Made by a program: the position numbers and the translations under genes. A DNA stretch of 64,000 nucleotides from assembly GCF_038002345.1 (NCBI RefSeq), contig NZ_JBBOCJ010000001.1, positions 6,262,001 to 6,326,000 of the forward strand, given 5' to 3'. This stretch comes from Paenibacillus sp. FSL M7-0420. Lineage in GTDB: Bacteria; Bacillota; Bacilli; Paenibacillales; Paenibacillaceae. The notes under the pieces are model-generated. The model was not told where the DNA came from, ran no database searches, and was given only the letters and a program-made list of their open reading frames with translations. Shown piece after piece: positions 1 through 8,253 of this stretch. The first letter of the stretch is position 1. Every line of letters begins with the position of its first letter.

Positions 1-532
1 CGGCTGCATCGGAGTAGTCCATGGCGTAGTCACCTGTCAGGTGGTAGCGCACATAATCCTTCGGCAGCAGGAACAATGCAGCCTTCGCGAGCACCTCAGG
101 CTCATGCTCCTGGACCCACAGAATCTTCGGAAGCGTGAAGCCTTCGAGCGCGCGGTTGCGGGCGATATCGATCAGCTTGCTGCCGAGCTTCTTCTCAATC
201 TTACGGCATTCCGCAGTCGTACGCGTATCATTCCATAGAATGGCGGGACGCAGCGCCTTGCCTTCACTGTCAACAAGCACAAGCCCGTGCATCTGGCCGG
301 AGAAGCTGATGCCGTCGATCTGTGCAGGCTCTGCACCCGATACTTCCATCAGACGCTTCAGGCTGGCGATGGTTCCCTTCACCCAATCCTCCGGGTTCTG
401 CTCACTCCAGTTCGGCTGGGGTCTGCTGAGCGGATACGCTTCAGAGTGCTCGAAAGCCACCTTGCCCTGGGGATCTACCAGTACAGTCTTTACCGCGCTG
501 GTTCCAAGATCGACACCGATTACATATTTCAT
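1..532 (-). CDS. xylB: Xylulokinase, N-terminal part (runs off the left edge)
   Basis: The protein phosphorylates D-xylulose to xylulose 5-phosphate, the second step of xylose catabolism in the cytoplasm. About 177 N-terminal residues are present and the 3' end lies outside the window. The start MKYVIGVDLGTSAVKT is the phosphate-binding motif of the FGGY kinase fold. It is followed by the FGGY stretch with SGQMHGLV and ILWNDTR, typical of xylulokinases. The ATG at 530-532 has AGGAGG seven bases upstream. The gene lies downstream of xylA in the same direction but is separated from it by 866 bp containing the xylA terminator and two palindrome arrays. It is therefore probably transcribed from its own promoter rather than as a tight xylAB operon. 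Family assignment is firm. Confidence 0.93.
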   Translation of the reverse strand, partial: MKYVIGVDLGTSAVKTVLVDPQGKVAFEHSEAYPLSRPQPNWSEQNPEDWVKGTIASLKRLMEVSGAEPAQIDGISFSGQMHGLVLVDSEGKALRPAILWNDTRTTAECRKIEKKLGSKLIDIARNRALEGFTLPKILWVQEHEPEVLAKAALFLLPKDYVRYHLTGDYAMDYSDAA

Positions 533-745
533 AGTTAGCCTCCTAAAAGTTTTGCGAGCTTCTGCTTCCTGTAGTCACATCAAGCAAAACTCGCTTCGTA
601 AGCATCTGCTTAGTTATATGAAGCATTACTTCTCTTGGAACATCTCCGCAATATAACTGGTACAACCTCAGAACTATAGAAGTGAATTCAGTTCAGCCGT
701 ACAGCTATTTATGGATTGTGGTTCCAAGTGAACATGCAACGATAG

Positions 746-923
746 TTGCATAATGTACACTTAAAAACAGCGAAAAGGAAGGTTTGCCTCTTCTAGCTGT
801 AGTCTGTACAACTAAATCTGCCCCAAATGCTGAAAACCAGGGAACGCGGGGATTTTAATTGTACGAATTACAACTAAACGGACAATAGGTAGAAAACCAG
901 ACGTTTTAGTTGTACAAAGTACA
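746..923. repeat. Array 1 of phased TTGYA-N5-TRCA palindromes (4 units)
   Basis: There are four 14-bp cores at 746-759, 798-811 (reverse orientation), 859-872 and 910-923. The best is TTGTACAAAGTACAA, a perfect inverted repeat with 6-bp arms. Centre-to-centre distances are 52, 61 and 51 bp. Flanks are also conserved (TTTAGTTGTAC, CAATTAAGCC). The whole block is a diverged copy of the block at 23652-23830, including the order and orientation of the units. It lies about 210-390 bp upstream of xylB. Function unknown. Confidence 0.8.
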
Positions 924-1083
924 ATTAAGCCTACCACGTATGGACAGCTACGATAATCGGAACGCTGCAACCCCTCAGTAAGCGGTTTACCAAAGAGGTA
1001 TTTAAACCAACAACCCTAATCTGTGAATAGATGATGCTTCACCTTATAACAAGCGCCTCCACATAAGGGTCCGGCTAAGTCGA

Positions 1084-1261
1084 TTGTATTTCCTGCAATA
1101 GATTCCACTTAAATCAGCCGAAAATCATGAGCTATTGCATTTTGTACACTAGAATTCCTTGAAAAGGCTGTTCTGAACGTCATCCTCAAACATCTATTGT
1201 ACGAAATACAGCAGAATGCTATTTTCCAGCGAAAGCAGGGCATTCTATTGCACAAAATACA
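1084..1261. repeat. Array 1-prime of phased palindromes (4 units)
   Basis: Cores lie at 1084-1097, 1135-1148, 1197-1210 and 1248-1261, all in the same orientation, with start-to-start distances of exactly 51, 62 and 51 bp. Flanks follow the CTATTGYAC...ATACAGCAGA subtype shared with the array at 34659-34836. The array sits just downstream of the xylA terminator. Short reading frames across it look like accidental openings. Confidence 0.78.
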
Positions 1262-1302
1262 CTCACACATCCCTGCTCCTCAAGTAACCCCGCTATTCCG
1301 TA

Positions 1303-1344
1303 TTAAAAAGGGGCTGCCGAAGAATGCTCTCTTCAGCAACCCCC
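1303..1344 (-). terminator. Rho-independent terminator of xylA
   Basis: On the minus strand a GC-rich stem starting GGGGGTTGCTGAAGAG folds back on CTTCGGCAGCCCC and is followed by TTTTT. It lies 55 bp past the xylA stop codon and should separate xylA from xylB. Confidence 0.85.
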
Positions 1345-1398
1345 GTTGCGTGTATGCTCTAATGAATCTGCGGGCAATCCCGCAAATCCGGCAGCGTC

Positions 1399-2718
1399 TT
1401 ACTCAGCAGTCAGGATGTACTGGTTAAGTGTAGCTCTCAGCAGTTCCTGACGTCCGGATTTGTTCGGACGCGGGCTCTCGTTGTTCAGCGCGTAGTCAGC
1501 CAGCGAAGCAAGTGTCGCTTTGCCGGATACGATGTCAGCGCCAACGCCTTCGTTGAAGCTGCTGTAACGCTCAGCGATGAAGTTCTCGAATACGCCGTCT
1601 TCAAGCAGCTTGGCAGCTACCTTCAGGCCCTTAGCGTATACGTCCATACCGGAGATGTGTGCCAGGAACAGATCCTCAGGCTCGAAGGAAGGACGGCGTA
1701 CTTTGGAGTCAAAGTTGATTCCGCCTTTGCCCAGACCATCGTTCTTCAGTACTTCATAGAGAGTCAGTGTAGCATCATAGATGCTTGCAGGGAATTCATC
1801 TGTATCCCAGCCGAGCAATGGATCGCCCTGGTTCGCATCCAGTGATCCCAGCATGCCGTTGATACGGGCTACATGCAGCTCGTGCTCGAACGTGTGGCCA
1901 GCCAGTGTAGCATGGTTAGCTTCAAGGTTCAGCTTGAAGTGCTTATCCAGGTTGTACTTCTGCAGGAAGGCGATGCAAGTTGCTGCATCGAAGTCATACT
2001 GGTGCTTGGTAGGCTCTTTCGGCTTAGGCTCGATCAGGAACTGGCCGTCGAAGCCGATTTCCTTCGCATAATCAACAGCCATGGTGAACAGGCGGGCAAT
2101 GTTGTCCTGCTCCAGCTGCATATTGGTGTTCAGCAGTGTCTCATAACCTTCACGGCCGCCCCAGAATACATAGTTGTCAGCGCCCAGACGTTTACCCACT
2201 TCCAGACCCTTCTTCACTTGTGCAGCAGCGTGTGCGAATACGTCAGCGTTGCAGGTGGAGCCTGCACCGTGCATGTAGCGCGGGTTGGTGAACATGTTGG
2301 CAGTGTTCCACAGCAGTTTTTTGCCGGAAGCCTTCATGCCTTGTTCAAGGATGTCTACGATGGTATCGATGTTGCTGTAGAATTCACGCAGGGACGCGCC
2401 TTCAGGAGCGATGTCCACATCATGGAAGCAGTAGTACTGCAGGTCCATCTTCTCCATGAATTCGAATGCTGCTTCTGCACGGGCCTTAGCCTTGTCCAGT
2501 GTGCTCAGTTTGTCCCAAGCGCGGACTGCAGTTTCAGCGCCGAACGGGTCGGAACCGCCAGCTGTTAATGTATGCCAGTAAGCCATTGCAAATTTCAGGT
2601 GTTCTTCCATTGTTTTGCCGGCTACGATTTCTGTAGGATTGTAGAATTTGAATGCATAAGGGTTGGTGGAACGGCTTCCCTCGTAAGAGACCTTGCTCAC
2701 TGTTTCAAAATAAGCCAT
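1399..2718 (-). CDS. xylA: Xylose isomerase
   Basis: The enzyme interconverts D-xylose and D-xylulose with divalent metal in the cytoplasm. The 439-residue length is normal for the class II (longer) isomerases of Firmicutes. Visible family motifs are [10 protein letters not shown] with the catalytic His, [10 protein letters not shown], the metal-binding [14 protein letters not shown] stretch and [16 protein letters not shown]. The ATG at 2716-2718 is preceded by AGGAGGA. Upstream, divergent from xylR, lie a cre-like site and a 25-bp inverted repeat that fits a XylR operator, so xylose induction and glucose repression are expected. A terminator follows the gene. Identification is very secure. 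Confidence 0.98.
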   Translation of the reverse strand: MAYFETVSKVSYEGSRSTNPYAFKFYNPTEIVAGKTMEEHLKFAMAYWHTLTAGGSDPFGAETAVRAWDKLSTLDKAKARAEAAFEFMEKMDLQYYCFHDVDIAPEGASLREFYSNIDTIVDILEQGMKASGKKLLWNTANMFTNPRYMHGAGSTCNADVFAHAAAQVKKGLEVGKRLGADNYVFWGGREGYETLLNTNMQLEQDNIARLFTMAVDYAKEIGFDGQFLIEPKPKEPTKHQYDFDAATCIAFLQKYNLDKHFKLNLEANHATLAGHTFEHELHVARINGMLGSLDANQGDPLLGWDTDEFPASIYDATLTLYEVLKNDGLGKGGINFDSKVRRPSFEPEDLFLAHISGMDVYAKGLKVAAKLLEDGVFENFIAERYSSFNEGVGADIVSGKATLASLADYALNNESPRPNKSGRQELLRATLNQYILTAE

Positions 2719-2750
2719 TTGTAAAATCCTCCTCGATATTTTGCTTCGCC

Positions 2751-2764
2751 CGCAAGCGTTTACA
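2751..2764. promoter_or_regulatory. CcpA cre-like site in the xylA leader
   Basis: CGCAAGCGTTTACA differs from the usual TGAAAGCGTTTACA-type cre core at two positions. It lies between the xylA ribosome binding site and the putative XylR operator, a position suited to blocking transcription when a preferred sugar is present. Inferred from sequence match and position only. Confidence 0.6.
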
Positions 2765-2788
2765 GCATCATCTTAACACATCTCTTTG

Positions 2789-2813
2789 ACTTTGTATATT
2801 GGTTAAACAAAGT
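2789..2813. promoter_or_regulatory. Putative XylR operator
   Basis: ACTTTGT - 11 bp - ACAAAGT is a perfect 7-bp inverted repeat; the strand facing xylA reads TTTGTTTAAC, similar to known Bacillus xyl operators. It lies 71 bp upstream of xylA in the divergent xylA/xylR region, where XylR would act. Confidence 0.65.
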
Positions 2814-3018
2814 TTTTTTATTTTTATATTTCCCGCCGCGGGATCGTCCTGATCCAACGGATATAGTTGCATTTTTACGCTCTTCATTCTAGACTAGGGG
2901 GCATACCCGCGCAGCGGAGAGCGGCTTCACAGCTACCCTCTTCCCGTCTGTGCAAGGGCCCCGTAATCTGTCGGTTCTATTCTGATAAATTCTTATATTG
3001 TAAAAGGAAGTGTGCTGC

Positions 3019-4179
3019 TTGAAAGTTACCGGTGATCAGGCGCTGGTCAAAAAAATAAACAAATCGATTATTTTACATACCATCCGTATGCATTCCCCCA
3101 TCTCGCGGGCCAAGGTATCCGAGGTGACAGGCCTGAATAAAGCTACCGTCTCCAATCTGGTAGCCGAGCTATGCGGGCAGTCGCTGGTTACTGAGGCCGG
3201 ACCCGGAGAATCCAGCGGCGGGCGTAAGCCGCTGATGCTGCATTTTAACGAAATGGCGGGAAGTGTGATCGGGATCGAGCTGCGCGTGAAACAGCTGAAG
3301 GCCGTACTCTGCAACCTGGGGGGCGGCATTCTTCATGAACGGGACAGTGTGCTGGAGAACCACGACTTTCCTTATGTGCTCGGGCAGATGCAGCAGATGA
3401 TCTCGGAGCTGATCGCTACGGCTCCGCCTTCTCCTTACGGACTCGTCGGCATTGGTGTCGGCGTCCCGGGAATGGTCGATGAGCAAGGCGTTGTCCTGTT
3501 CGCGCCCAACCTGGGCTGGGAGATGGTAGACCTGCGTTCGATTCTGGAAAGCGCCTTCGCGGTGCCGGTCACCATTGATAATGAGGCCAATGCAGGCGCC
3601 CAGGGTGAGCTGAACTTCGGGGCGGCGCGTGATGTGCGCCATCTGCTGTATATCAGCGCCGGCTCGGGGATCGGGTCGGGGATTATTATCGGCGGAGAAT
3701 TGTATAAGGGCGCGCGCGGTTATGCGGGTGAGACTGGACATATGACGATTGAAGCGGAAGGCAAGCCGTGCAGCTGCGGCAGCCGGGGCTGCTGGGAGCT
3801 GTACGCCTCCGAGAAAACCTATGATAACTCCGGCCTCGCCCTCCCGGCCCGCACAACGACCGGACTGGTCAAGTATGCGCTTGAGGGGCAGCCCGATACG
3901 CTAAGCCATTTCAACTCCATCGGCGAGTATCTGGGGATCGGAGTGACCAATCTGATCAACAGCTTCAACCCTGAGCTGATCGTGATCGGCGGCGCTCTAT
4001 CGGAGGCGGAGCCATGGCTCGGCGAGCCGCTGCGCCGGGTCGTAGCTGAGCGTACCCTCCCCTACCACAAGCAGCAGCTTGAAATCACCTTCTCCAGGCT
4101 GGGAAGCCGGGGAACCATGATTGGAGCGGGTTTTTCAGCGGTGATGCATTTTCTGGGCAACATCCGCGTCACTCTATAG
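3019..4179 (+). CDS. xylR: Xylose repressor, ROK family
   Basis: This is a cytoplasmic DNA-binding repressor that releases the xyl operator when xylose binds. An N-terminal winged helix (about residues 15-65: SPISRAKVSEVTGLNKATVSNLV) is followed by a ROK sugar-binding domain. That domain carries GIGVGVPGMVD, a DNEANA motif, GSGIGSGIIIGG and the zinc-binding CSCGSRGCWE near residue 251. I place the start at the TTG at 3019, ten bases after AAAAGGA. An upstream in-frame GTG at 3010 overlaps that binding site and is less likely. The gene is divergent from xylA across 300 bp holding the operator and cre site. The sugar specificity is inferred mainly from this neighbourhood. Confidence 0.92.
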   Translation: MKVTGDQALVKKINKSIILHTIRMHSPISRAKVSEVTGLNKATVSNLVAELCGQSLVTEAGPGESSGGRKPLMLHFNEMAGSVIGIELRVKQLKAVLCNLGGGILHERDSVLENHDFPYVLGQMQQMISELIATAPPSPYGLVGIGVGVPGMVDEQGVVLFAPNLGWEMVDLRSILESAFAVPVTIDNEANAGAQGELNFGAARDVRHLLYISAGSGIGSGIIIGGELYKGARGYAGETGHMTIEAEGKPCSCGSRGCWELYASEKTYDNSGLALPARTTTGLVKYALEGQPDTLSHFNSIGEYLGIGVTNLINSFNPELIVIGGALSEAEPWLGEPLRRVVAERTLPYHKQQLEITFSRLGSRGTMIGAGFSAVMHFLGNIRVTL

Positions 4180-4273
4180 ACTCTTAAACTCTTATATTTC
4201 TTAAAATCGCCGCATTTTTTTCTGCATTTCCTGCTCTAAAAGGAGTGGCTATCCTATATAATAAGGATACTTG

Positions 4274-4289
4274 TGTGACATTTGTCACC
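4274..4289. promoter_or_regulatory. CRP/FNR-type inverted repeat
   Basis: TGTGA-CATTTG-TCACC matches the TGTGA-N6-TCACA pattern of CRP/FNR-family sites with one mismatch. The inner GTGACA-TT-TGTCAC is a perfect palindrome. It lies just downstream of a TATAAT box (4257-4262) and 33 bp before the small membrane protein gene, a position suited to repression. The regulator is not identified. Confidence 0.45.
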
Positions 4290-4321
4290 ACACCCTTTTT
4301 TCTGAAATGGAGAGAGAATCC

Positions 4322-4516
4322 ATGACTTATGTTGATACGTCTGATATTTCGGCGAAGATGTTCATCGCGGTGCTGCTGCTGCTGCTCATCATTGCTCCGC
4401 TCGTCAGCCTCGGTGTCCTGCGTCTGTTCCAGTCGCGGAAGAAATCGGGATTCCTCCTTATCGCCAGCGGCATTGCCGTCTATGCTGTCTTTCAGATGTT
4501 CATGTCTCTTACCTGA
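4322..4516 (+). CDS. Small two-helix membrane protein, function unknown
   Basis: The 64-residue protein has two predicted membrane segments: FIAVLLLLLIIAPLVSLGVL (about residues 14-33) and a second from about 43 to 62. They are separated by a short basic loop, RLFQSRKKSG. The start ATG at 4322 has GGAGAGAG seven bases upstream; an earlier in-frame ATG at 4271 lies inside the CRP/FNR-like repeat and has no binding site. No family is recognised. It stands alone between xylR and the convergent glutaredoxin gene, with its own TATAAT box and a palindromic operator candidate, so its expression is probably conditional. The binding site and hydrophobicity pattern support it being real. Confidence 0.65.
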   Translation: MTYVDTSDISAKMFIAVLLLLLIIAPLVSLGVLRLFQSRKKSGFLLIASGIAVYAVFQMFMSLT

Positions 4517-4635
4517 GGCCTGCAGGCAGACAGGAATGACGCAAGCAAGTGGAGAAGCAGCATTTAAGATTGTTCATATTCGCTGAAGCAGGCCAACGGG
4601 CAGATTTAAATGTTGTTTTTCCTTCGTACGCACGC

Positions 4636-4668
4636 AAAAAGCCGCCTCCCTCCGGGAAGCGGCTCTAT
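4636..4668 (-). terminator. Terminator after the glutaredoxin-like gene
   Basis: On the minus strand AGCCGCTTCCCGGAGG pairs with GGAGGCGGCT and is followed by TTTTT. It lies between two convergent genes and may also stop transcription from the small membrane protein gene. Confidence 0.8.
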
Positions 4669-4689
4669 TTATTTCAGGACTGCCGGCTA

Positions 4690-4926
4690 TTATTCTGTTG
4701 CAGCCAAAGCCTTGTCGAACTTGGTCTTGTTCATACCGACGATCTTCATATCCCCGATCACCGTAATCGGCACAGCTCTCATGCCCATATCCCACACCTG
4801 CTGGGCGTACTCTTCATTCTGCTCGATGTTGCGTTCTTCGTACGCTACTCCTTTATCGCTCAGGAAGCTTTTCACCTGACGGCAATGCGGGCAATTCGTC
4901 GATGTGTACACAATTACATTCTCCAT
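4690..4926 (-). CDS. Glutaredoxin-family thiol-disulfide protein
   Basis: A 78-residue thioredoxin-fold protein with the redox-active CPHC motif at residues 12-15 (TNCPHCRQVK) and the cis-proline motif AVPITVIG. It resembles the NrdH/YruB-type glutaredoxin-like proteins, which are small cytoplasmic disulfide reductases usually recharged by thioredoxin reductase rather than glutathione. The gene immediately follows trxB on the same strand, 83 bp apart, which supports that partnership. The start has AGGAGG ten bases upstream. The exact client, for example ribonucleotide reductase, cannot be read from the sequence. Confidence 0.85.
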   Translation of the reverse strand: MENVIVYTSTNCPHCRQVKSFLSDKGVAYEERNIEQNEEYAQQVWDMGMRAVPITVIGDMKIVGMNKTKFDKALAATE

Positions 4927-5009
4927 AGTATGATTTCCTCCTCGTATCTAAGTATTAGACTCTGAGCTCTATTGTAGCACCGGAATCCCTGCTTCTCCAA
5001 ATGCAGGAC

Positions 5010-5951
5010 TTACATAATTACTGCGCTGTGCTCCAGACTCTCGATATATTTCTCGGCATCCATAGCCGCCATACAGCCGCTGCCTGCCGCCGTAATGGCC
5101 TGTCTGTAACGGGTATCCTGCACGTCGCCGCAGGCGAATACGCCGGGAATGTTCGTCTCGGAGGTTCCGGGATTCGATACGATATAACCGTTCGCATCTG
5201 TAGTGATCTGTCCGCCCAGGAATGACGTATTCGGATGATGGCCAACCGCCACGAATACCCCGCTGGCTTCAATGAACTCTTCCTCGCCAGTCTCGTTGTT
5301 GATCACCTTCAGACCGGTTACCCCCTTGTCTCCGGCAATCACTTCAACAGGGGTACGGTTCAATCCCCAGGTCACTTTGGCGTTATCGCGGACACGGTCC
5401 TGCATAATCTTCGAGGCCCGCAGCTCTTCACGGCGGTGCACCAGGGTTACCTTGGAAGCAAAACGCGTCAGGAAGCCCGCTTCTTCAAGCGCGGAATCGC
5501 CGCCGCCGACCACCACGATCTCTTTGCCGCGGAAGAAAAATCCGTCACAGGTAGCACAAGTGCTGACCCCGCGTCCGATGTTATCCTGCTCCCCGGGAAT
5601 GCCGAGATACTTAGCTGTGGCACCCGTTGAGATAATCAGCGTATCCGTAATCAGTGTGCCCATACCCTCCACGTTCAGCTTGAACGGACGGTCGCCCAGC
5701 TCCACGCTGTTCACCCAGCCGGTCACGAACTGTGCGCCGAAACGCTCAGCCTGCTTGCGCATATTATCCATCAGATCGGGACCCAGAATGCCTTCCGGGA
5801 ATCCCGGGAAGTTCTCGATCTCCGTTGTAGTCGTAAGCTGTCCGCCTGGCTGCGGACCTTCGATCACGAGCGGGTTCAGGTTCGCCCGGGCCAAATATAT
5901 AGCAGCTGTCAATCCGGCCGGTCCAGTACCGACAATAATTGATTTGTACAT
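5010..5951 (-). CDS. trxB: Thioredoxin-disulfide reductase
   Basis: This FAD/NADPH flavoenzyme reduces thioredoxin and related cytoplasmic thiol proteins. Its 313 residues match the bacterial low-Mr type. It shows an N-terminal FAD-binding GTGPAGLTAA, the redox CATC pair near residue 132 (STCATCDGFF), the NADPH-binding GGGDSALEEA and the C-terminal FAD motif GVFACGDVQD. It probably forms a transcription unit with the downstream glutaredoxin-like gene. A clear sigma-A type promoter and a PerR-like box lie upstream, suggesting peroxide-responsive control. Identification is very secure. Confidence 0.97.
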   Translation of the reverse strand: MYKSIIVGTGPAGLTAAIYLARANLNPLVIEGPQPGGQLTTTTEIENFPGFPEGILGPDLMDNMRKQAERFGAQFVTGWVNSVELGDRPFKLNVEGMGTLITDTLIISTGATAKYLGIPGEQDNIGRGVSTCATCDGFFFRGKEIVVVGGGDSALEEAGFLTRFASKVTLVHRREELRASKIMQDRVRDNAKVTWGLNRTPVEVIAGDKGVTGLKVINNETGEEEFIEASGVFVAVGHHPNTSFLGGQITTDANGYIVSNPGTSETNIPGVFACGDVQDTRYRQAITAAGSGCMAAMDAEKYIESLEHSAVIM

Positions 5952-5996
5952 GATGATATCCCCCTTGAGATGGACGGAAAAGACGCCATTCCTTAT

Positions 5997-6011
5997 TTAA
6001 AATAATTATAA
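5997..6011. promoter_or_regulatory. PerR-like box in the trxB leader
   Basis: Read on the minus strand, TTATAATTATTTTAA matches the 7-1-7 PerR consensus TTATAAT-N-ATTATAA at 13 of 14 positions. It lies just downstream of the -10 box of the trxB promoter, a place where binding would block transcription. The region is AT-rich, so a chance match is possible. Confidence 0.5.
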
Positions 6012-6021
6012 TCTAGTATTT

Positions 6022-6050
6022 ATTATGATCACCTCAAGGGGAGTTGTCAA
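6022..6050 (-). promoter_or_regulatory. Sigma-A-type promoter of trxB
   Basis: TTGACA (6045-6050 on the minus strand), a 17-bp spacer and CATAAT (6022-6027) form a near-consensus housekeeping promoter about 70-100 bp upstream of trxB. Confidence 0.75.
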
Positions 6051-6113
6051 TATGCCAGACCCGTTGTAAACGCTCCTTTTTGTGAACAATTCAATTTTAA
6101 GCAATCTAAAGTG

Positions 6114-8081
6114 TTAACGCAAAAGACGCAGGCCGTTAAGGATGACGAGAATCGTACTTCCCTCATGCCCGACCACCCCGAACGGCAGCGCAATCCCCTG
6201 CACAAAGTTGCTGATCATCAAGGCGGCAATGACCGTTACGGCAAAAATCATATTCTGCTTCACAATCCGCTGCGTCCGGCGCGCCAGGGCAATCGTCCCG
6301 GCAATCTCCTCAATGTTGTCATTCATCAGCACCACATCGGCAATCTCCAGAGCAGCCCCGCTGCCCTTCATCCCCATGCCCATGCCAACTGTTGCGGTTG
6401 CGAGCGCAGGCGCATCATTCACCCCGTCGCCTACCATGATGACATGACCGTATTGCTCCCGCAGCGCCTTGATGTGTGATACCTTATCTTCCGGCAAAAG
6501 CCCGGCGAACACGAGATCGACGCCGCTCTCACCCGCAATGACCCGGGCTGTAGCCTCGCGGTCACCGGTCAGCATCGCTACCTTGATCCCCAGATCATGC
6601 AGCTTGCGCACGGCCGCTGCCGCCTGGGGGCGCACCGTGTCCTGCAGAGCAATCATTCCGGCGATGGTCTCTCCGGCAAGGATCAGCGATACCGTTTTGC
6701 CTTCCTGTTCGAGCTTGCTGCGCAGAGTCTTCCAGTCTTCCGTATCCGCCCCGGCAGCCTCCCCTTCCGCTTCATCCAGCAGATTCGACTTGCCGATCCT
6801 CCACAGCTGGCCGTCTATGACGCCTTCAATTCCCCAGCCGGTGACCGACTGGCTCTCTTCAATATCCCGCAGTCCGATCTGTTCCGCTTCCGCCAGCGCG
6901 ACAATGGCCTCTGCCAGCGGATGCCCCGACAGCTTCTCAATGGAGGCGCTCACGGCCAGCAGCTCTTCCCGCACATAGCCTTCTCCGGCGATGAAGTCCG
7001 TGACCTGCGGGATGCCTTCCGTCAGGGTACCGGTTTTGTCAAAAGCAACGACCGAGGTCCGCGCCATATTCTCCAGATGAACCCCGCCTTTGAACAGGAT
7101 GCCTTTGCGGGCGCTCTTGGAGATGGCTGACAGCATAGCGGGCATGATTGAGGATACCAGCGCACACGGGGAAGCCACGACCAGGAACACCATGGCCTTG
7201 TAGAACGTATTGCTCCAGCTCCAGTCCAGCACAAACGGCGGCAAGGTGATCAGCAGGACTGTCGCAGCCACGACAATGCGGGCATACACGGATTCGAGCC
7301 GTTTGATAAAACGCTGCGAATCCGGCACTTCGTTCTCTGCCTCTTCCACCATGCGGATGATTTTGGCGAACAGCGTATTCTCGGCAGTCTTCGTCACTTC
7401 TATATAAAGAGGGCCTTCTCCATTAACAGTACCGGCGAATACTTCACTGCCGGCAGTTTTGTCTACGGGAAGCGATTCTCCCGTGATGGAGGCCTGATTC
7501 ACAGACGACTCCCCCCGGCATACCTTGCCGTCAGCAGGAACCAGCTCACCCGGACGGATCAGCAGCAGATCTCCCAGCATGAGCTGATCAATAGCTACCT
7601 CACTCATCGCGCCCTGCTCAATACGGACCGCTGTGGCAGGCTTGAGGGCCAGCAAGGCGGAGATGTCCTTCTTGCTGCGCTCCATGGTGTAGCTCTCCAG
7701 CGCCCCGCTCAGGGCAAAGATGAAGATCAGCATTGCCCCTTCATTCCAGTACCCGATTGAGGCGGCACCCAGCGCAGCGGCAATCATCAGCAGATTGACA
7801 TCCAGGTCACGTTCCTTGACCAGCGTCTCCACGCCTTCCTTCGCCTTCATCCAGCCGCCCAGGGTGTAAGAGATCACATAGAGAATTACGGATAAGACCT
7901 CCGACCAGCCGCTGACGGCCCAGGCTATGAGCATAATCAGCCCGCTCCCCAGAGCAGCCTGCATTTCGGAGTTGCTGAGCATCGCCAGCGGATCGAAGCG
8001 GCGCGGTCCCGGAGTGCGGGGCTGCTGCGCCCCTCCTTGACGCGCTATGGATTTGGGCATTGATTTCGAGGTTGCTTGCAT
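6114..8081 (-). CDS. P1B-4 type heavy-metal ATPase (PfeT/ZosA-like, probable Fe(II) exporter)
   Basis: A membrane pump of about 655 residues that uses ATP to move a transition metal. Visible parts are the phosphorylation motif DKTGTLTEG (Asp near 348), the TGES actuator loop, the GDGVNDAPAL hinge and the intramembrane SPC metal motif (VVASPCALV, near 302). A C-terminal HEGST in the last helix is also present. There is no N-terminal CxxC metal-binding domain. SPC plus HEGG/S-T is the signature of the P1B-4 group (PfeT, FrvA, CoaT), so iron, cobalt or zinc export is likely. Two Fur-like boxes upstream favour iron. The ATG at 8081 has GGAAGG nine bases upstream; an in-frame TTG lies at 8087. The exact metal is inferred. 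Confidence 0.88.
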   Translation of the reverse strand: MQATSKSMPKSIARQGGAQQPRTPGPRRFDPLAMLSNSEMQAALGSGLIMLIAWAVSGWSEVLSVILYVISYTLGGWMKAKEGVETLVKERDLDVNLLMIAAALGAASIGYWNEGAMLIFIFALSGALESYTMERSKKDISALLALKPATAVRIEQGAMSEVAIDQLMLGDLLLIRPGELVPADGKVCRGESSVNQASITGESLPVDKTAGSEVFAGTVNGEGPLYIEVTKTAENTLFAKIIRMVEEAENEVPDSQRFIKRLESVYARIVVAATVLLITLPPFVLDWSWSNTFYKAMVFLVVASPCALVSSIMPAMLSAISKSARKGILFKGGVHLENMARTSVVAFDKTGTLTEGIPQVTDFIAGEGYVREELLAVSASIEKLSGHPLAEAIVALAEAEQIGLRDIEESQSVTGWGIEGVIDGQLWRIGKSNLLDEAEGEAAGADTEDWKTLRSKLEQEGKTVSLILAGETIAGMIALQDTVRPQAAAAVRKLHDLGIKVAMLTGDREATARVIAGESGVDLVFAGLLPEDKVSHIKALREQYGHVIMVGDGVNDAPALATATVGMGMGMKGSGAALEIADVVLMNDNIEEIAGTIALARRTQRIVKQNMIFAVTVIAALMISNFVQGIALPFGVVGHEGSTILVILNGLRLLR

Positions 8082-8123
8082 GAACAATCACCTTCCTGAA
8101 TGGTTTTGGTTAAGCGCACACTT

Positions 8124-8142
8124 GAGAATGAGAGCCATTATT
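8124..8142. promoter_or_regulatory. Fur-like box 2 (weaker)
   Basis: GAGAATGAGAGCCATTATT matches 14 of 19 positions of the classic Fur box GATAATGATAATCATTATC. It lies 43 bp upstream of the ATPase start. Support comes mainly from the stronger box 92 bp further upstream. Confidence 0.45.
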
Positions 8143-8160
8143 AACACCCTTAAAATGACA

Positions 8161-8191
8161 CATGCTGCCCCGGCATCGCCGGGACAGCATG
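8161..8191 (-). terminator. Strong hairpin in the ATPase leader (terminator or attenuator)
   Basis: CATGCTGCCCCGGC and GCCGGGACAGCATG form 14-bp arms with one mismatch around a 3-base loop. On the minus strand the hairpin is followed by TGTCATTTT. It sits between the two Fur-like boxes, inside the leader if the upstream box marks the promoter. It could be an attenuator or a second terminator for read-through from the right. Confidence 0.55.
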
Positions 8192-8234
8192 TTGAATGGG
8201 TATGGTAGTTGAGGATAATGACTGAGAGATAAAT

Positions 8235-8253
8235 GAGAATGATAATCATTGTT
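8235..8253. promoter_or_regulatory. Fur-like box 1 (stronger)
   Basis: GAGAATGATAATCATTGTT matches 16 of 19 positions of GATAATGATAATCATTATC. In the 7-1-7 view, TGAGAAT-G-ATAATCA matches the Bacillus Fur box at 12 of 14 arm positions. It lies about 150 bp upstream of the ATPase gene. Confidence 0.6.

Noticed and set aside
1197..1427. Small plus-strand frame after xylA
   Set aside because: It runs through the palindrome array and the xylA terminator and has no ribosome binding site.
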